From an uncultured Hyphomicrobiales bacterium (GTDB lineage Bacteria > Pseudomonadota > Alphaproteobacteria > Rhizobiales > Beijerinckiaceae): 64,000 bases of DNA. The DNA lies in assembly GCA_903861645.1 (NCBI GenBank), contig CAIOVE010000032.1, forward strand, positions 27,201 through 91,200, read 5' to 3'. Each line of letters starts with the position of its first letter. Position 1 is the stretch's first letter. Below, in pieces: positions 55,303 to 63,848 of the stretch. A model generated the notes under the pieces. It was not told where the DNA came from, did not search any database, and saw only the letters and a list, made by a program, of their open reading frames with translations. The translations under genes were made by a program, and so were the position numbers.

Positions 55303-55409
55303 CGACTAAGAAGAAGCAGCAGTCCGGCGAGCGTCGAGGCGCGGCCGCGCGCGCGCGGAACCAAGCGGTCCGCGTCGTCGGCGATCGGCGATGTGGCGAA
55401 ATGGGCCAC
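55296..55409 (-). CDS. leuA leader peptide (too short for the ORF track)
   Basis: A 37-codon frame starting at GTG 55409, five bases after GAGG, and ending at TGA inside hairpin segment A. Codons 30-34 are CTG CTG CTT CTT CTT, five leucines in a row, just before the stop. The position, the ribosome site and the run are the standard design of a leucine-responsive leader; shorter internal starts are possible. It has no other function. Confidence 0.75.
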   Translation of the reverse strand: MAHFATSPIADDADRLVPRARGRASTLAGLLLLLSRP

Positions 55410-55533
55410 GGCAACCTCGTTGAGCCCGAAAATTCAGGCGATACGGCTATATACGGGACGGGCGTGGGGATTGGCAAGGGCTGGGCGCTGCCCCAGGGGC
55501 GCATTTGCCAAGCATTTGATGTCATTCGCCCGG

Positions 55534-55761
55534 TTATTGCCTTTTCAGTCCGGTCAGGCCCTGAGCGGGATTATTGCCCGTCTTCATGCAGATTTCACGA
55601 CCGCGCTTGCAGCGATCGCCGAGGTTGTTGCTTGGGTGGATGTAGTTGTTTTCGCTTCTCATGCACCAGTTGTAGGCTTCGGTGCATGTCGTTGGCGTTT
55701 GCGCATGGGCTTGCGAAATATACAAAACAATTCCGCTGATTGCGCAGAGCAGGATTTTCAT
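55534..55761 (-). CDS. Small secreted four-Cys protein
   Basis: 75 residues: signal peptide MKILLCAISGIVLYISQAHAQ, then a mature domain of about 54 residues with four Cys (TCTEAYNWCMRS, RCKRGREICMK). Two disulphides are expected. Base composition is AT-richer than its neighbours and no family is recognised. It stands between leuA and the Bug genes on the same strand, with GGGGGATAGC before the ATG at 55761. Confidence 0.65.
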   Translation of the reverse strand: MKILLCAISGIVLYISQAHAQTPTTCTEAYNWCMRSENNYIHPSNNLGDRCKRGREICMKTGNNPAQGLTGLKRQ

Positions 55762-55846
55762 GAGCTATCCCCCTTCTTTCGTGGTCAAGCATTGCCGGGC
55801 GCATCATTTGATTGCGACGCATCCCGCCGCGTAACCTCTCTTCCCC

Positions 55847-56866
55847 CTACTGAAAATATTTCCGCGCGCGAGCCTTGGCCTCCGGCGAGGCGTCGAGCGC
55901 CGCGCGCACGGCGTTGGCCAGCGTCTCGGCGCTCACCGGTGAAACCTCCAGCTTCGCGTTCGCGGCGTCGCGCAGAAACTCGGCATCGCCCAGCATCGTC
56001 TCGAAGGCCTTGCGCAGCGCTTCCACGCGTTTCGCGGGCACATCGGGCGCGGTGGCGAAGGGGTGGCCGAGGCGGTCGCCCGAGGTGACGATATCGACGA
56101 TGGATTTGTCGGCGGGGTTGGTCAGCAGATCCTCGATCGCCGGCACGCCCGCGAGGTCGGCGGGCTTCGGGCCGGAATGCACGAGAATGTTGATGTCGTG
56201 GTTGGCGATCCAGTCGGGCTTGCCGGCCTTCAGGCTCGACCACGCGTTGGCGCGGGCGAACACCTCGCCGCGCTCCATGGCGATATCGAGCTGACCCGAG
56301 CCGGTGTAGCCGGGCACCATCTTGAAGCGCGTGCCGACGAGGTCGTTGAGCATGATCGGCAGCGACAGGGTGATGCCCGACGAGCCGACGGCGCCGGCGA
56401 TGAGTTCGGTCTTGCGCGCGTCCGCGATGGTTTTGACGCCGGTGGTCTTCCACGTCGTCATCGTTTCGTTTGTTGGCGCGATGGAGCCGAGCCAGTTGAA
56501 GCGCGCGGCGTCGAACTGCACGCCCTCCATGCCCACCGCCTGCGAGGCGGGCAGGCCGTTCTGGATCAGGCCGATATACGTGCCGTCCTTCGGCGCGACG
56601 CGGAAGAGATAGTTCGCCATGACCATGCCGGTCGCGCCGGTCATGTTCTGCGCGACAATGGTCGGCTTGCCGGGAATGAAGCGGCCGATGTGCTTGGCGA
56701 CAAGCCGCAACTGAAAATCATATTCGCCGCCCGCGCTGACGCCGACGAGGGCATAGAGGGTCTTGCCTCGATAGAAATCCTCGACCTCGTCGGCGCGTAC
56801 GGTCGCCGCGCCGAGCATCGCGAGCGCCGAGGTTGTTGTCGCCATGCGCGCCAGATATCGCGACAT
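55847..56866 (-). CDS. Tripartite tricarboxylate transporter substrate-binding protein (TctC/Bug family)
   Basis: 339 residues from the ATG at 56866; the track's 647-residue ORF runs on through the next gene in a wrong frame. Signal peptide ends TVRADE, then EDFYRGKTLYALVGVSAGGEYD and NMTGATGMVMANYL. It shares the FYRGK start with the 0.9 kb Bug protein, a subgroup distinct from the two Bug proteins beside it. No TctAB pair is near. It lies downstream (20-base gap) of another Bug gene. Confidence 0.88.
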   Translation of the reverse strand: MSRYLARMATTTSALAMLGAATVRADEVEDFYRGKTLYALVGVSAGGEYDFQLRLVAKHIGRFIPGKPTIVAQNMTGATGMVMANYLFRVAPKDGTYIGLIQNGLPASQAVGMEGVQFDAARFNWLGSIAPTNETMTTWKTTGVKTIADARKTELIAGAVGSSGITLSLPIMLNDLVGTRFKMVPGYTGSGQLDIAMERGEVFARANAWSSLKAGKPDWIANHDINILVHSGPKPADLAGVPAIEDLLTNPADKSIVDIVTSGDRLGHPFATAPDVPAKRVEALRKAFETMLGDAEFLRDAANAKLEVSPVSAETLANAVRAALDASPEAKARARKYFQ

Positions 56867-56886
56867 ATTCACAATCGACACGCTGT

Positions 56887-57876
56887 TTACTCCACCTTGA
56901 TGTTGGCGGCCTTGACGATGGGGAACCATTTTTCCACCTCGGCCTTGTGAAACGCGCCGAGCGCCTCGGGCGAACTCATGGTTTCGGGGAAGGGCTCCTG
57001 TCCGAGCCCCGCCAGCTTTTGCCGGATGGCGGGATCGGCGAGCGCCTTGCCAAGCGCCGCGTTGAGTTTCGCGATCGCCTCCCTCGGCGTGCCGCGCGGC
57101 GCCCAGATGCCCGACCACGCCGACAGATACAGGCCGGGCAGGCCCATTTCCTCGATGGTCGGCGTGTCGGGCGCGGCGCTCCAGCGCTTTTTCGCCATCA
57201 CCGCGTAGGACTTGATCTGGCCGCCGCGCACCATGGGCAGCGTGTTCGCGCCAAGGTCGCACATGAAATCGATCTGGCCGCCCATCAGGTCTTGCAACGC
57301 GGGCGCGCCGCCGCGGTACGGCGCCATCTGGAATTTCACGTGCGCTTCCGTTTGCAAATAGACGCCGCAGATATGCGCGCCGCTGCCCGCGCCGACCGTG
57401 CCGGCCGTCGCCTTGTCGGGATTGGATTTCAACCACGAAAGCAATTCCGCCATGTTCGCCGCGGGCATGGAATTGCGCGCGACGATCCAGTACGGCGCGT
57501 CGGCGACGAGACCGACGGGTTCGAGATCGCGTAGCACATCGTAGCGCACGGGATAGACGGCGCCCGCGATGACGTAATTCGCCCAGGTGCCAAAGCCGAG
57601 CGTGTAGCCGTCGGGCGTGGCGCGCGCCGCGCGATCCACGCCGATGCTCGAACCCGCGCCCGCGACATTGTCGACGAGCACGGGCTGGCCCAACGCCGCC
57701 TGCATGGGTTCGGCGATGACGCGCGCGAGGATATCCACCGCGCCGCCGGGGGGCAGGGGCACGATCATGGTGATGGGTCGCGTCGGCCAAGTTTGCGCGT
57801 GCGCGGTCGCGCCGGCGAGGCAGGCGAGCGACGCGAGGACCGTGCGCCCTAGGCGTCCGCCGAAGTTGAAGCGCAT
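56887..57876 (-). CDS. Tripartite tricarboxylate transporter substrate-binding protein (TctC/Bug family)
   Basis: 329 residues with signal peptide (VLASLACLAGATAHAQ) and the classic Bug opening TWPTRPITMIVPLPPGGAVD, NVAGAGSSIGVDRAARATPDGYTLGFGT. The ATG at 57876 faces the cyclase gene 99 bases away. Bug proteins next to a cyclase family gene are frequent and suggest a metabolite taken up and then hydrolysed, but this is association only. Ligand unknown. Confidence 0.9.
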   Translation of the reverse strand: MRFNFGGRLGRTVLASLACLAGATAHAQTWPTRPITMIVPLPPGGAVDILARVIAEPMQAALGQPVLVDNVAGAGSSIGVDRAARATPDGYTLGFGTWANYVIAGAVYPVRYDVLRDLEPVGLVADAPYWIVARNSMPAANMAELLSWLKSNPDKATAGTVGAGSGAHICGVYLQTEAHVKFQMAPYRGGAPALQDLMGGQIDFMCDLGANTLPMVRGGQIKSYAVMAKKRWSAAPDTPTIEEMGLPGLYLSAWSGIWAPRGTPREAIAKLNAALGKALADPAIRQKLAGLGQEPFPETMSSPEALGAFHKAEVEKWFPIVKAANIKVE

Positions 57877-57975
57877 CTCGTTCTCCTCCCGGCCCTTGCC
57901 CGCGTTTTCATAATCGGGGCAAATGGTTCTTGTTCGAATTGTCGCCTATAGAATCCGTTTCGCGGGAGGAAGTCC

Positions 57976-58752
57976 ATGGCGCGTCGCATCATCGATATTT
58001 CATCGTCGCTGCGCGCGGGCATCGCCTCCGATCCGCCCGGACTTGAGCCGCGAATCGAGTATCTCGCCCATGCCGCGACGGCGGCTGGCGTGTGCCAGTA
58101 TTTTCCGGGTCTCAAACCCGCCGATCTGCCCGATGGCGAGGGCTGGGCCATCGAGATGGTCCAGATGACCACCCATAGCGGCACTCATCTCGACGCGCCC
58201 TGGCATTACGCCTCGACCATGGACGGCGGGCGCCGGGCGATCACCATCGACGAAGTGCCGCTCGACTGGTGTTTTCAGCCGGGCGTGAAGCTCGATTTCC
58301 GCCACCTCGCCGATGGTCATGTCGTCACCGCGGCCGAGGTGGAAGCGGAACTGGCGCGCATCGGGCACGAATTGCGACCGCTCGACATCGTCGTCGTGAA
58401 CACAAGCGCGGGCGCGCGCTACGGCAAACCGGATTACGTCTCGAAGGGCTGCGGCATGGGACGCGAGGCGACGCTGTATCTGACCTCGCGCGGCGTGCGT
58501 GTCACCGGCACGGACGCGTGGTCGTGGGACGCGCCCTTCGTCCATACGGCGAAGACCTACGCGGCGACGGGCGACGCGTCGCTGATCTGGGAAGGGCACA
58601 AGGCCGGTCGCGAGATCGGCTATTGCCACATCGAGAAGCTGAACAATCTGGAGGCCTTGCCGGCCTCCGGATTCATGGTCGCGTGTTTTCCGGTCAAGGT
58701 CGAGGCGGCCTCCGCGGGCTGGACGCGCGCGGTGGCCATCATCGAGGACTGA
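57976..58752 (+). CDS. Cyclase/kynurenine-formamidase-like hydrolase
   Basis: 258 residues, cyclase fold (PF04199 type). The zinc motif is TTHSGTHLDAPWHY, with His/Asp ligands, and further metal or catalytic positions near GTDAWSWDAPFVH and GYCHIEKLNNLEALP. Relatives are kynurenine formamidase, isatin hydrolase and related amide/lactone hydrolases. GGGAGGAAGTCC precedes the ATG. It is divergent from one Bug gene and convergent with another, one base apart at the 3' ends. Substrate unassigned. Confidence 0.88.
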   Translation: MARRIIDISSSLRAGIASDPPGLEPRIEYLAHAATAAGVCQYFPGLKPADLPDGEGWAIEMVQMTTHSGTHLDAPWHYASTMDGGRRAITIDEVPLDWCFQPGVKLDFRHLADGHVVTAAEVEAELARIGHELRPLDIVVVNTSAGARYGKPDYVSKGCGMGREATLYLTSRGVRVTGTDAWSWDAPFVHTAKTYAATGDASLIWEGHKAGREIGYCHIEKLNNLEALPASGFMVACFPVKVEAASAGWTRAVAIIED

Positions 58753-58753
58753 C

Positions 58754-59725
58754 CTATTCGGCGCGGATGCCGGCCTCGCGCAAGAGCTTGGACCAGCGTT
58801 CGGCCTCGTTGCGGGCGAAGGCGCGGGTTTCCTCGATGCCCATGGTTTTCAGCGAGCCGCCGGTCTTGGTGAAAATGTCCACCGCCTCGGGGCTGGAGCG
58901 CGCCTTTTCGACCGCCTCGGTCAACTTCGCGAGCACGGGGGCGGGCGTGGCCGCGGGCGCGAACAGGCCGAACCACGTTTCCATGTCGATGTTGGAGAGA
59001 CCGCTTTCGGCGATGGTCGGCAGGTCGGGCAGCACGGCGTAACGCTTGGCGGTGGTGACCGCGAGCGCGCGGACCGTGTCGCCCTTCACCTGCGGCATGG
59101 CGGTCTGCGCGTTATCGGAGAACAGATCGACGCGGCCGCCGAGCAGATCGCCATAGGCGGCCTGCGCGCCGCTGTAGGGCACGTGCGTCAACTTGATCCC
59201 CGCGAGATAGGCGAAGACCGCCGTCGCGACATGCTGGCCCGAGCCGATGCCGGCGGAGGCGAAGGTGATCGCGTCCGGCTTGGCCTTCGCCGCGTCGACC
59301 ACGTCCTTGACCATCTTGTAAGGCAAATCCTTGCGCGTCAGCAGCATGAAGGGCCAGCTCACCACGAGGCCGACGGGCGTGAAGTCCTTCACCGGGTCAT
59401 AGGACAGTTTCGGATACAGACCGAGGTTCAACGCCATGTTCGACGTGCCGCCGAGCAGCAGCGTGTAGCCGTCGGGCGCCGCCTTGGCCGCGTAATCCGT
59501 GCCGACAAGCGTGCCCGCGCCCGGCTTGTTATCCACGACGACCGTCTGGCCGAGAATGGCCGAGAGGCGATCGGCCATGACGCGCGCGACCGTGTCGAAG
59601 CCGCCGCCGGGCGGCTGTGGCACGACAATGTGAATGGGGCGATCCGGAAAGGTCTGCGCGGCGGACGGCGCGAGCGCGCAAAGACCCGCGACGGCCGCGA
59701 GAGCCAGCGACTTCAATAATGACAT
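58754..59725 (-). CDS. Tripartite tricarboxylate transporter substrate-binding protein (TctC/Bug family)
   Basis: 323 residues from the ATG at 59725; the track's 397-residue ORF extends across the serA start on the other strand. Signal peptide MSLLKSLALAAVAGLCALAPSAAQ is followed by TFPDRPIHIVVPQPPGGGFD and NKPGAGTLVGTDYAAKAAPDGYTLLLGG. This is the fourth Bug protein of the window and the third near the cyclase. Convergent with the cyclase gene and divergent from serA. Confidence 0.9.
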   Translation of the reverse strand: MSLLKSLALAAVAGLCALAPSAAQTFPDRPIHIVVPQPPGGGFDTVARVMADRLSAILGQTVVVDNKPGAGTLVGTDYAAKAAPDGYTLLLGGTSNMALNLGLYPKLSYDPVKDFTPVGLVVSWPFMLLTRKDLPYKMVKDVVDAAKAKPDAITFASAGIGSGQHVATAVFAYLAGIKLTHVPYSGAQAAYGDLLGGRVDLFSDNAQTAMPQVKGDTVRALAVTTAKRYAVLPDLPTIAESGLSNIDMETWFGLFAPAATPAPVLAKLTEAVEKARSSPEAVDIFTKTGGSLKTMGIEETRAFARNEAERWSKLLREAGIRAE

Positions 59726-59885
59726 GCTTGCGCGCTCCGATCCCCGCGCCTCCCCCGAGGCGCGCCATGAATTTGAGCGCAAGATGCGCGATTGGGCCGC
59801 GGGTGACAAGGCGCGGGGCGTTTGTCGTGGGGTGTTAACGGCGGTCGTGTTCGGGTAATAGTGCCGGGCCATATCAGGAGCCGTC

Positions 59886-61133
59886 ATGAGTCCGCGTTTT
59901 TCCGTGCCCAAGGATCGCATCAAGGTCCTGCTGCTTGAGAACATCAACGACAGCGCTGTCGCGCTTTTCCACTCGGCGGGTTACGTCAACCTCACCCGGC
60001 TGCCCAAGGCGCTGGAGGGCGCGGCCCTGCGCGAGGCGCTGGCCGGCGTTCACATACTTGGCATCCGTTCGCGCACGCAACTAACCCCCGAGGTCTTCGC
60101 GGCGGCCGACAGGCTGATCGCGGTTGGCTGTTTCAGCGTCGGCATCAATCAGGTCGACATCGACGCCGCGCGCGCCATCGGCGTGCCCGTCTTCAACGCG
60201 CCCTTCTCCAACACGCGCAGCGTCGCCGAACTGGTGATCGGCGAAATCGTCATGCTGCTGCGCCGGGTGATCGATCGATCCGTCTCCGCCCATCAGGGCG
60301 GTTGGGACAAGTCCGCGGATGGCAGCTTCGAGGTGCGCGGCAAGACGCTCGGGATCGTCGGCTACGGCAACATCGGCTCGCAATTGTCGAACCTCGCCGA
60401 GTCCATGGGCATGCGCGTGATCTTCCATGACCTCACGGACAAGTTGCGTCATGGCAATACCGAGCCCGTCGAGACGCTCGAGGAACTGCTGGCGCAGAGC
60501 GACGTCGTGTCGTTGCACGTGCCGGAGACGCCGCAAACCGCCAACATGATCGCCGCGCCGCAACTCGCTGCGATGAAGAAGGGCGCCTATCTCATCAACA
60601 ACAGCCGTGGAACCGTCGTCGATCTCGACGCGCTGGCCGATTCATTGCGCTCGGGTCATCTCGCCGGCGCGGCGGTCGACGTGTTTCCCGTCGAGCCAAC
60701 CTCGAACAAGGAGCGTTTCGTCACGCCGTTGCAGGGGCTGCCGAACGTCATTCTCACGCCGCATATCGGCGGCTCGACGGAGGAAGCGCAGGACCGGATC
60801 GGCTCGGAAGTGGCGCGCAAGCTCATCGAGTTCAGCGATGTCGGCTCGACGCTGGGCGCCGTGAATTTCCCGCAGGCGCAGTTGCCGCCCAATCCGGCGG
60901 GCACGCGCTATATTCATGTTCACCGCAACGTGCCGGGCATGTTGAACCGGCTGAACAACGTTTTCTCGAACCGTGGCGCGAACATCGCGGCGCAGTATCT
61001 TCAGACCTTCGCCGACACCGGTTACGTGGTCGTCGACGCGGAAGGCGACCCCGCCGAGGCGCCGGCGATACTCGAGGAATTGCGCGCGCTCGATGGCACG
61101 GTGCGCGCGCGGCTGTTGTACGAGCGGGATTGA
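59886..61133 (+). CDS. serA: D-3-phosphoglycerate dehydrogenase
   Basis: 415 residues, the E. coli-type three-domain length. The Rossmann loop is GIVGYGNIGSQLSNLAESMG, catalytic Arg in INNSRGTVVDLDAL, Glu/His pair in FPVEPTSNKERF and ILTPHIGGSTEEAQ, and a C-terminal ACT domain from about 335 (YIHVHRNVPGMLNRLNNVF) for serine feedback. It opens phosphorylated serine synthesis. Single gene, converging with nadA. Confidence 0.94.
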   Translation: MSPRFSVPKDRIKVLLLENINDSAVALFHSAGYVNLTRLPKALEGAALREALAGVHILGIRSRTQLTPEVFAAADRLIAVGCFSVGINQVDIDAARAIGVPVFNAPFSNTRSVAELVIGEIVMLLRRVIDRSVSAHQGGWDKSADGSFEVRGKTLGIVGYGNIGSQLSNLAESMGMRVIFHDLTDKLRHGNTEPVETLEELLAQSDVVSLHVPETPQTANMIAAPQLAAMKKGAYLINNSRGTVVDLDALADSLRSGHLAGAAVDVFPVEPTSNKERFVTPLQGLPNVILTPHIGGSTEEAQDRIGSEVARKLIEFSDVGSTLGAVNFPQAQLPPNPAGTRYIHVHRNVPGMLNRLNNVFSNRGANIAAQYLQTFADTGYVVVDAEGDPAEAPAILEELRALDGTVRARLLYERD

Positions 61134-61142
61134 TCCCGCTCG
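61121..61142. terminator. Hairpin over the serA stop, between convergent serA and nadA
   Basis: CGAGCGGG and CCCGCTCG pair perfectly with a six-base loop ATTGAT that contains the serA TGA. Without a T-tract it is at best a weak terminator or a pausing signal for both convergent genes. Confidence 0.4.
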
Positions 61143-61151
61143 CGCGACTTC

Positions 61152-62237
61152 TCAGCCGAGATCGATCATGCGCTGCACGCTGGCGCGCGCGCGCCCGGCG
61201 AGCGCCGGGTCGATGGTCACTTCCTCGCGCATGTAAACGAGGCTGTCGAGAATCTTCGGCAGCGTGATGCGCTTCATGTGCGGGCAGAGGTTGCAGGGGC
61301 GCACGAATTCAGTGATCCCGCCGGTCTCCGCGGCGACGTTGTCGGCCATCGAGCATTCGGTGACGAGCACCACGCGGCGCGGCTTCTTCGTCTTGACGTA
61401 GTCGATCATCGCGGCGGTCGAGCCGGCGAAATCCGACACCGCCACGACTTCCGGCGTGCATTCGGGATGCGCGATGATCTGGATGGACGGATCGTCGGCG
61501 CGATAGCGCAGCAGCTCCTCGGCGGTGAAGCGCTCGTGCACCTCGCACGCGCCCTTCCACGCGATGATCTTGACCTTGGTTTGCGCCTGCACGTTCTTCG
61601 CCAGATACTGGTCGGGCAGGAAGATGACGCGGTCCGACCCCATGCTCTCGACGACCTTCAGCGCGTTCGACGAGGTGCAGCAGATGTCGACCTCGGCCTT
61701 CACCTCCGCCGAGGTGTTGACGTAGGCGACGACGGGCACGCCGGGGTAGGCGGCGCGCAGGGCGCGCACGTCGGCGCCGGTGATGGATTCGGCCAGCGAA
61801 CAACCGGCGCGCGAATCCGGGATCAGCACGGTCTTGTCCGGGTTGAGCAGCTTCGACGTCTCGGCCATGAAGTGCACGCCGCCCTGCACGATGATGTCGG
61901 CCTCCGAGGCCGCCGCCAGCCGCGCGAGCTGGAGGGAGTCGCCAACGACGTCGGCGACGCAATTGTAGATCTCGGCCGTCTGGTAATTGTGGGCGAGGAT
62001 GACCGCGTTGCGCTCGCGCTTGAGGTCGTTGATCGCCTTCACGTAGGGGGCGTGAAAGGGCCATTCCACCGGGGGAATGATCGCCTTGACCTTCTCGTAC
62101 AGATGGGCGGTTTCGCGCTCGACCTCGGGGGTCCAGGCGAGGTTCGGCATGGGGACCACGCCATGCCGCAGCAGGGCGCCCGTGGGTTGCTGGCCAGCCA
62201 GCGAATTGGCGAATGCAGCCTGATTCAACGCGCCCAT
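61152..62237 (-). CDS. nadA: Quinolinate synthase A
   Basis: 361 residues from the ATG at 62237; the track ORF reads upstream across the operator. Typical features are [53 protein letters not shown] and [12 protein letters not shown]; three of these Cys ligate the [4Fe-4S] cluster. NadA condenses iminoaspartate with dihydroxyacetone phosphate to quinolinate in NAD synthesis. nadB and nadC are not adjacent. Two near-identical palindromes upstream indicate NAD-linked transcriptional control. Confidence 0.96.
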   Translation of the reverse strand: MGALNQAAFANSLAGQQPTGALLRHGVVPMPNLAWTPEVERETAHLYEKVKAIIPPVEWPFHAPYVKAINDLKRERNAVILAHNYQTAEIYNCVADVVGDSLQLARLAAASEADIIVQGGVHFMAETSKLLNPDKTVLIPDSRAGCSLAESITGADVRALRAAYPGVPVVAYVNTSAEVKAEVDICCTSSNALKVVESMGSDRVIFLPDQYLAKNVQAQTKVKIIAWKGACEVHERFTAEELLRYRADDPSIQIIAHPECTPEVVAVSDFAGSTAAMIDYVKTKKPRRVVLVTECSMADNVAAETGGITEFVRPCNLCPHMKRITLPKILDSLVYMREEVTIDPALAGRARASVQRMIDLG

Positions 62238-62255
62238 GGCGAACTCCCGACAAAT

Positions 62256-62278
62256 CTTATACTCATAGTGAGTATAAG
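62256..62278. promoter_or_regulatory. Palindromic operator 1 upstream of nadA
   Basis: CTTATACTCA - TAG - TGAGTATAAG, a perfect 23-base palindrome 18 bases before the nadA ATG. Its position suggests a repressor of NAD biosynthesis (NadQ or NrtR-type regulators are known for nadABC in Alphaproteobacteria). Confidence 0.75.
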
Positions 62279-62344
62279 GTGGCCCGAAAAAATCTCGCCT
62301 GAAAGCGAGGTCACGACCGGGCCGACCGATCGTCACGGAAAGTT

Positions 62345-62367
62345 CTTATACTCCCAGCGAGCATAAG
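62345..62367. promoter_or_regulatory. Palindromic operator 2 upstream of nadA
   Basis: CTTATACTC - five bases - GAGCATAAG, same 23-base span and half-sites as operator 1 with one substituted position in the right half-site. Centre-to-centre distance is 89 bases. The pair could allow cooperative or looped repression. Confidence 0.65.
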
Positions 62368-62371
62368 GCTA

Positions 62372-62410
62372 GAGAAAAATTTAACGACGCCGCTTTGCCC
62401 TCCAGCGTCG
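62372..62410 (-). terminator. Candidate intrinsic terminator after the SleB-type gene
   Basis: On the minus strand CGACGC and GCGTCG flank a 14-base loop and are followed by TTAAATTTTTCTC. It lies 55 bases past the hydrolase stop and keeps that transcript out of nadA. Confidence 0.5.
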
Positions 62411-62465
62411 CCCGATTTCAGGAAAATCCTAAATTTCAAGGGACTAGGCGCATCCGCGCGTCGGG

Positions 62466-63722
62466 TCAGGTCTGGCCAGGCCGCAATTTATAGAAAATGT
62501 GATGACCGATGACGTCCATTTTCTTTAGCGCGCGGGCCCAGCGCGGCCGCACGTAGTTGGCGTGGTAGTGGGTGGCGCCGCCGACGTCCGCCAGCCATGT
62601 GTCGCCTTGCAGCACGTCGTGCGCGATGCGGACGGCGGTTTTCCAGGGATCGCCCTCGGTCACGCGCAGGGCCTTGCCCTCGCAGGCGAAGGAGAACTGG
62701 CAGGCGTTGCGATGGTGGCGGTTCTGATAGACGACGCCGCAGATGGAGGCAGGGTAAAGCCCGCTCTTCACCCGGTTGAGCACGACCTGCGCGACGGCGG
62801 CCTGACCTTCCTCGGGCTCGCTGCGCGCCTCGAAATAGACCGCCTCGGCAAGGCAGCGCTCCTCGGCGACCTCGCGGTCCTGATCGATGAGCGAGGCGTA
62901 GTCCGGCTTCGCGTCGGCGCGCTCGACAACGGTGGCGTTTGGCGCGGATTTCTGCGGCGATGTCGCCATGGCGCGCGGGACGCCGGCCAGCGCGACGACC
63001 TCGACGGGAGTCTGGTCGGGCGTGGCGGGGGTCGTCGATCCCAGCGCGACGGCGCGCGGCGTGGCAGGCGTCGCGCCGTCGTAAACCCCGCGCGACTGGC
63101 GTTCGGCGGCGCGCAGCGTAGGCGCGGACCCGTTCTGGATCGGCGACGCGCCCGGAGCGGCGGCGGTCGCGGTTTCGGATGGCGTTTGCTCGGGCCAGGG
63201 CTCGAACGTGGCGACTGAGTCCGGGCCGGGCGCGGGGCCATCGGCCGGCGCGAAGCCATCGAAGGCCAGATAGTCGTCGGACCCGAGCATCAGGGCGTTG
63301 GCGCGCACCGCGGCGAGGCCGCCGGGTTGGCGCCATTTGGCGTCGAAGGTCGGCCGCAGGCCCACGACGGGGTCGCCCTTGTGGCTGCGGTCGGGCGTTG
63401 GCCAGGCTTGTGCGTTGTGCTTGAGAGCCAGCCGCGGCTGAACCTCGTCCGATGGCGCGAGTGGATTGGGGAGATCGCCGAATTGCAGGCTGGCGAGTTG
63501 GCGTGACGGGGGCTTGCCCGCGCCCAACAACCTTGAGAGACGGGCGCCGGCGGGAGGCACAAGATTGAAGGGCGCCTGGGGGGCTTGCGCGGAGAGTGGC
63601 GCGAGGCTGGCGCCAATGGACAGGTCCTGGCCGGCGTCGGCGGTGAAGGAGATCACCAGACTGACGCCCAGACACCAGGGCGCCATGACGCCGACAGCCC
63701 ATCCGAAACGAGACCGACCCAT
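62466..63722 (-). CDS. SleB/CwlJ-type cell wall hydrolase with long N-terminal linker
   Basis: 418 residues from the ATG at 63722; the track's TTG is less likely. A membrane helix near the N-terminus (GVMAPWCLGVSLVISF) anchors a Pro/Ala-rich region of about 230 residues, then the Hydrolase_2 (SleB) domain: EERCLAEAVYFEARSEPEEGQ with the catalytic Glu, VAQVVLNRVKSGLYPASICGVVYQ, and THYHANYVRPRWA. Such lytic-transglycosylase-like enzymes act on peptidoglycan. In non-sporulating bacteria they serve in wall turnover or division. Confidence 0.87.
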   Translation of the reverse strand: MGRSRFGWAVGVMAPWCLGVSLVISFTADAGQDLSIGASLAPLSAQAPQAPFNLVPPAGARLSRLLGAGKPPSRQLASLQFGDLPNPLAPSDEVQPRLALKHNAQAWPTPDRSHKGDPVVGLRPTFDAKWRQPGGLAAVRANALMLGSDDYLAFDGFAPADGPAPGPDSVATFEPWPEQTPSETATAAAPGASPIQNGSAPTLRAAERQSRGVYDGATPATPRAVALGSTTPATPDQTPVEVVALAGVPRAMATSPQKSAPNATVVERADAKPDYASLIDQDREVAEERCLAEAVYFEARSEPEEGQAAVAQVVLNRVKSGLYPASICGVVYQNRHHRNACQFSFACEGKALRVTEGDPWKTAVRIAHDVLQGDTWLADVGGATHYHANYVRPRWARALKKMDVIGHHIFYKLRPGQT

Positions 63723-63848
63723 CCGCAACCCACGCGACTGTAGCGGCGCGCCTACGAACGCGCCCAAACATGGTTATCGCGCCTTAGGCTTGATGAGCGG
63801 TTACAGGCGCGCCGTCGGGGTCGTTCCAGAATGGGTCAGGCGGAAGGT

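Noticed and set aside
55847-57790. 647-residue reading frame covering two Bug genes
   Set aside because: The first part is antisense-like frame noise inside the neighbouring Bug gene; the real gene starts at 56866.
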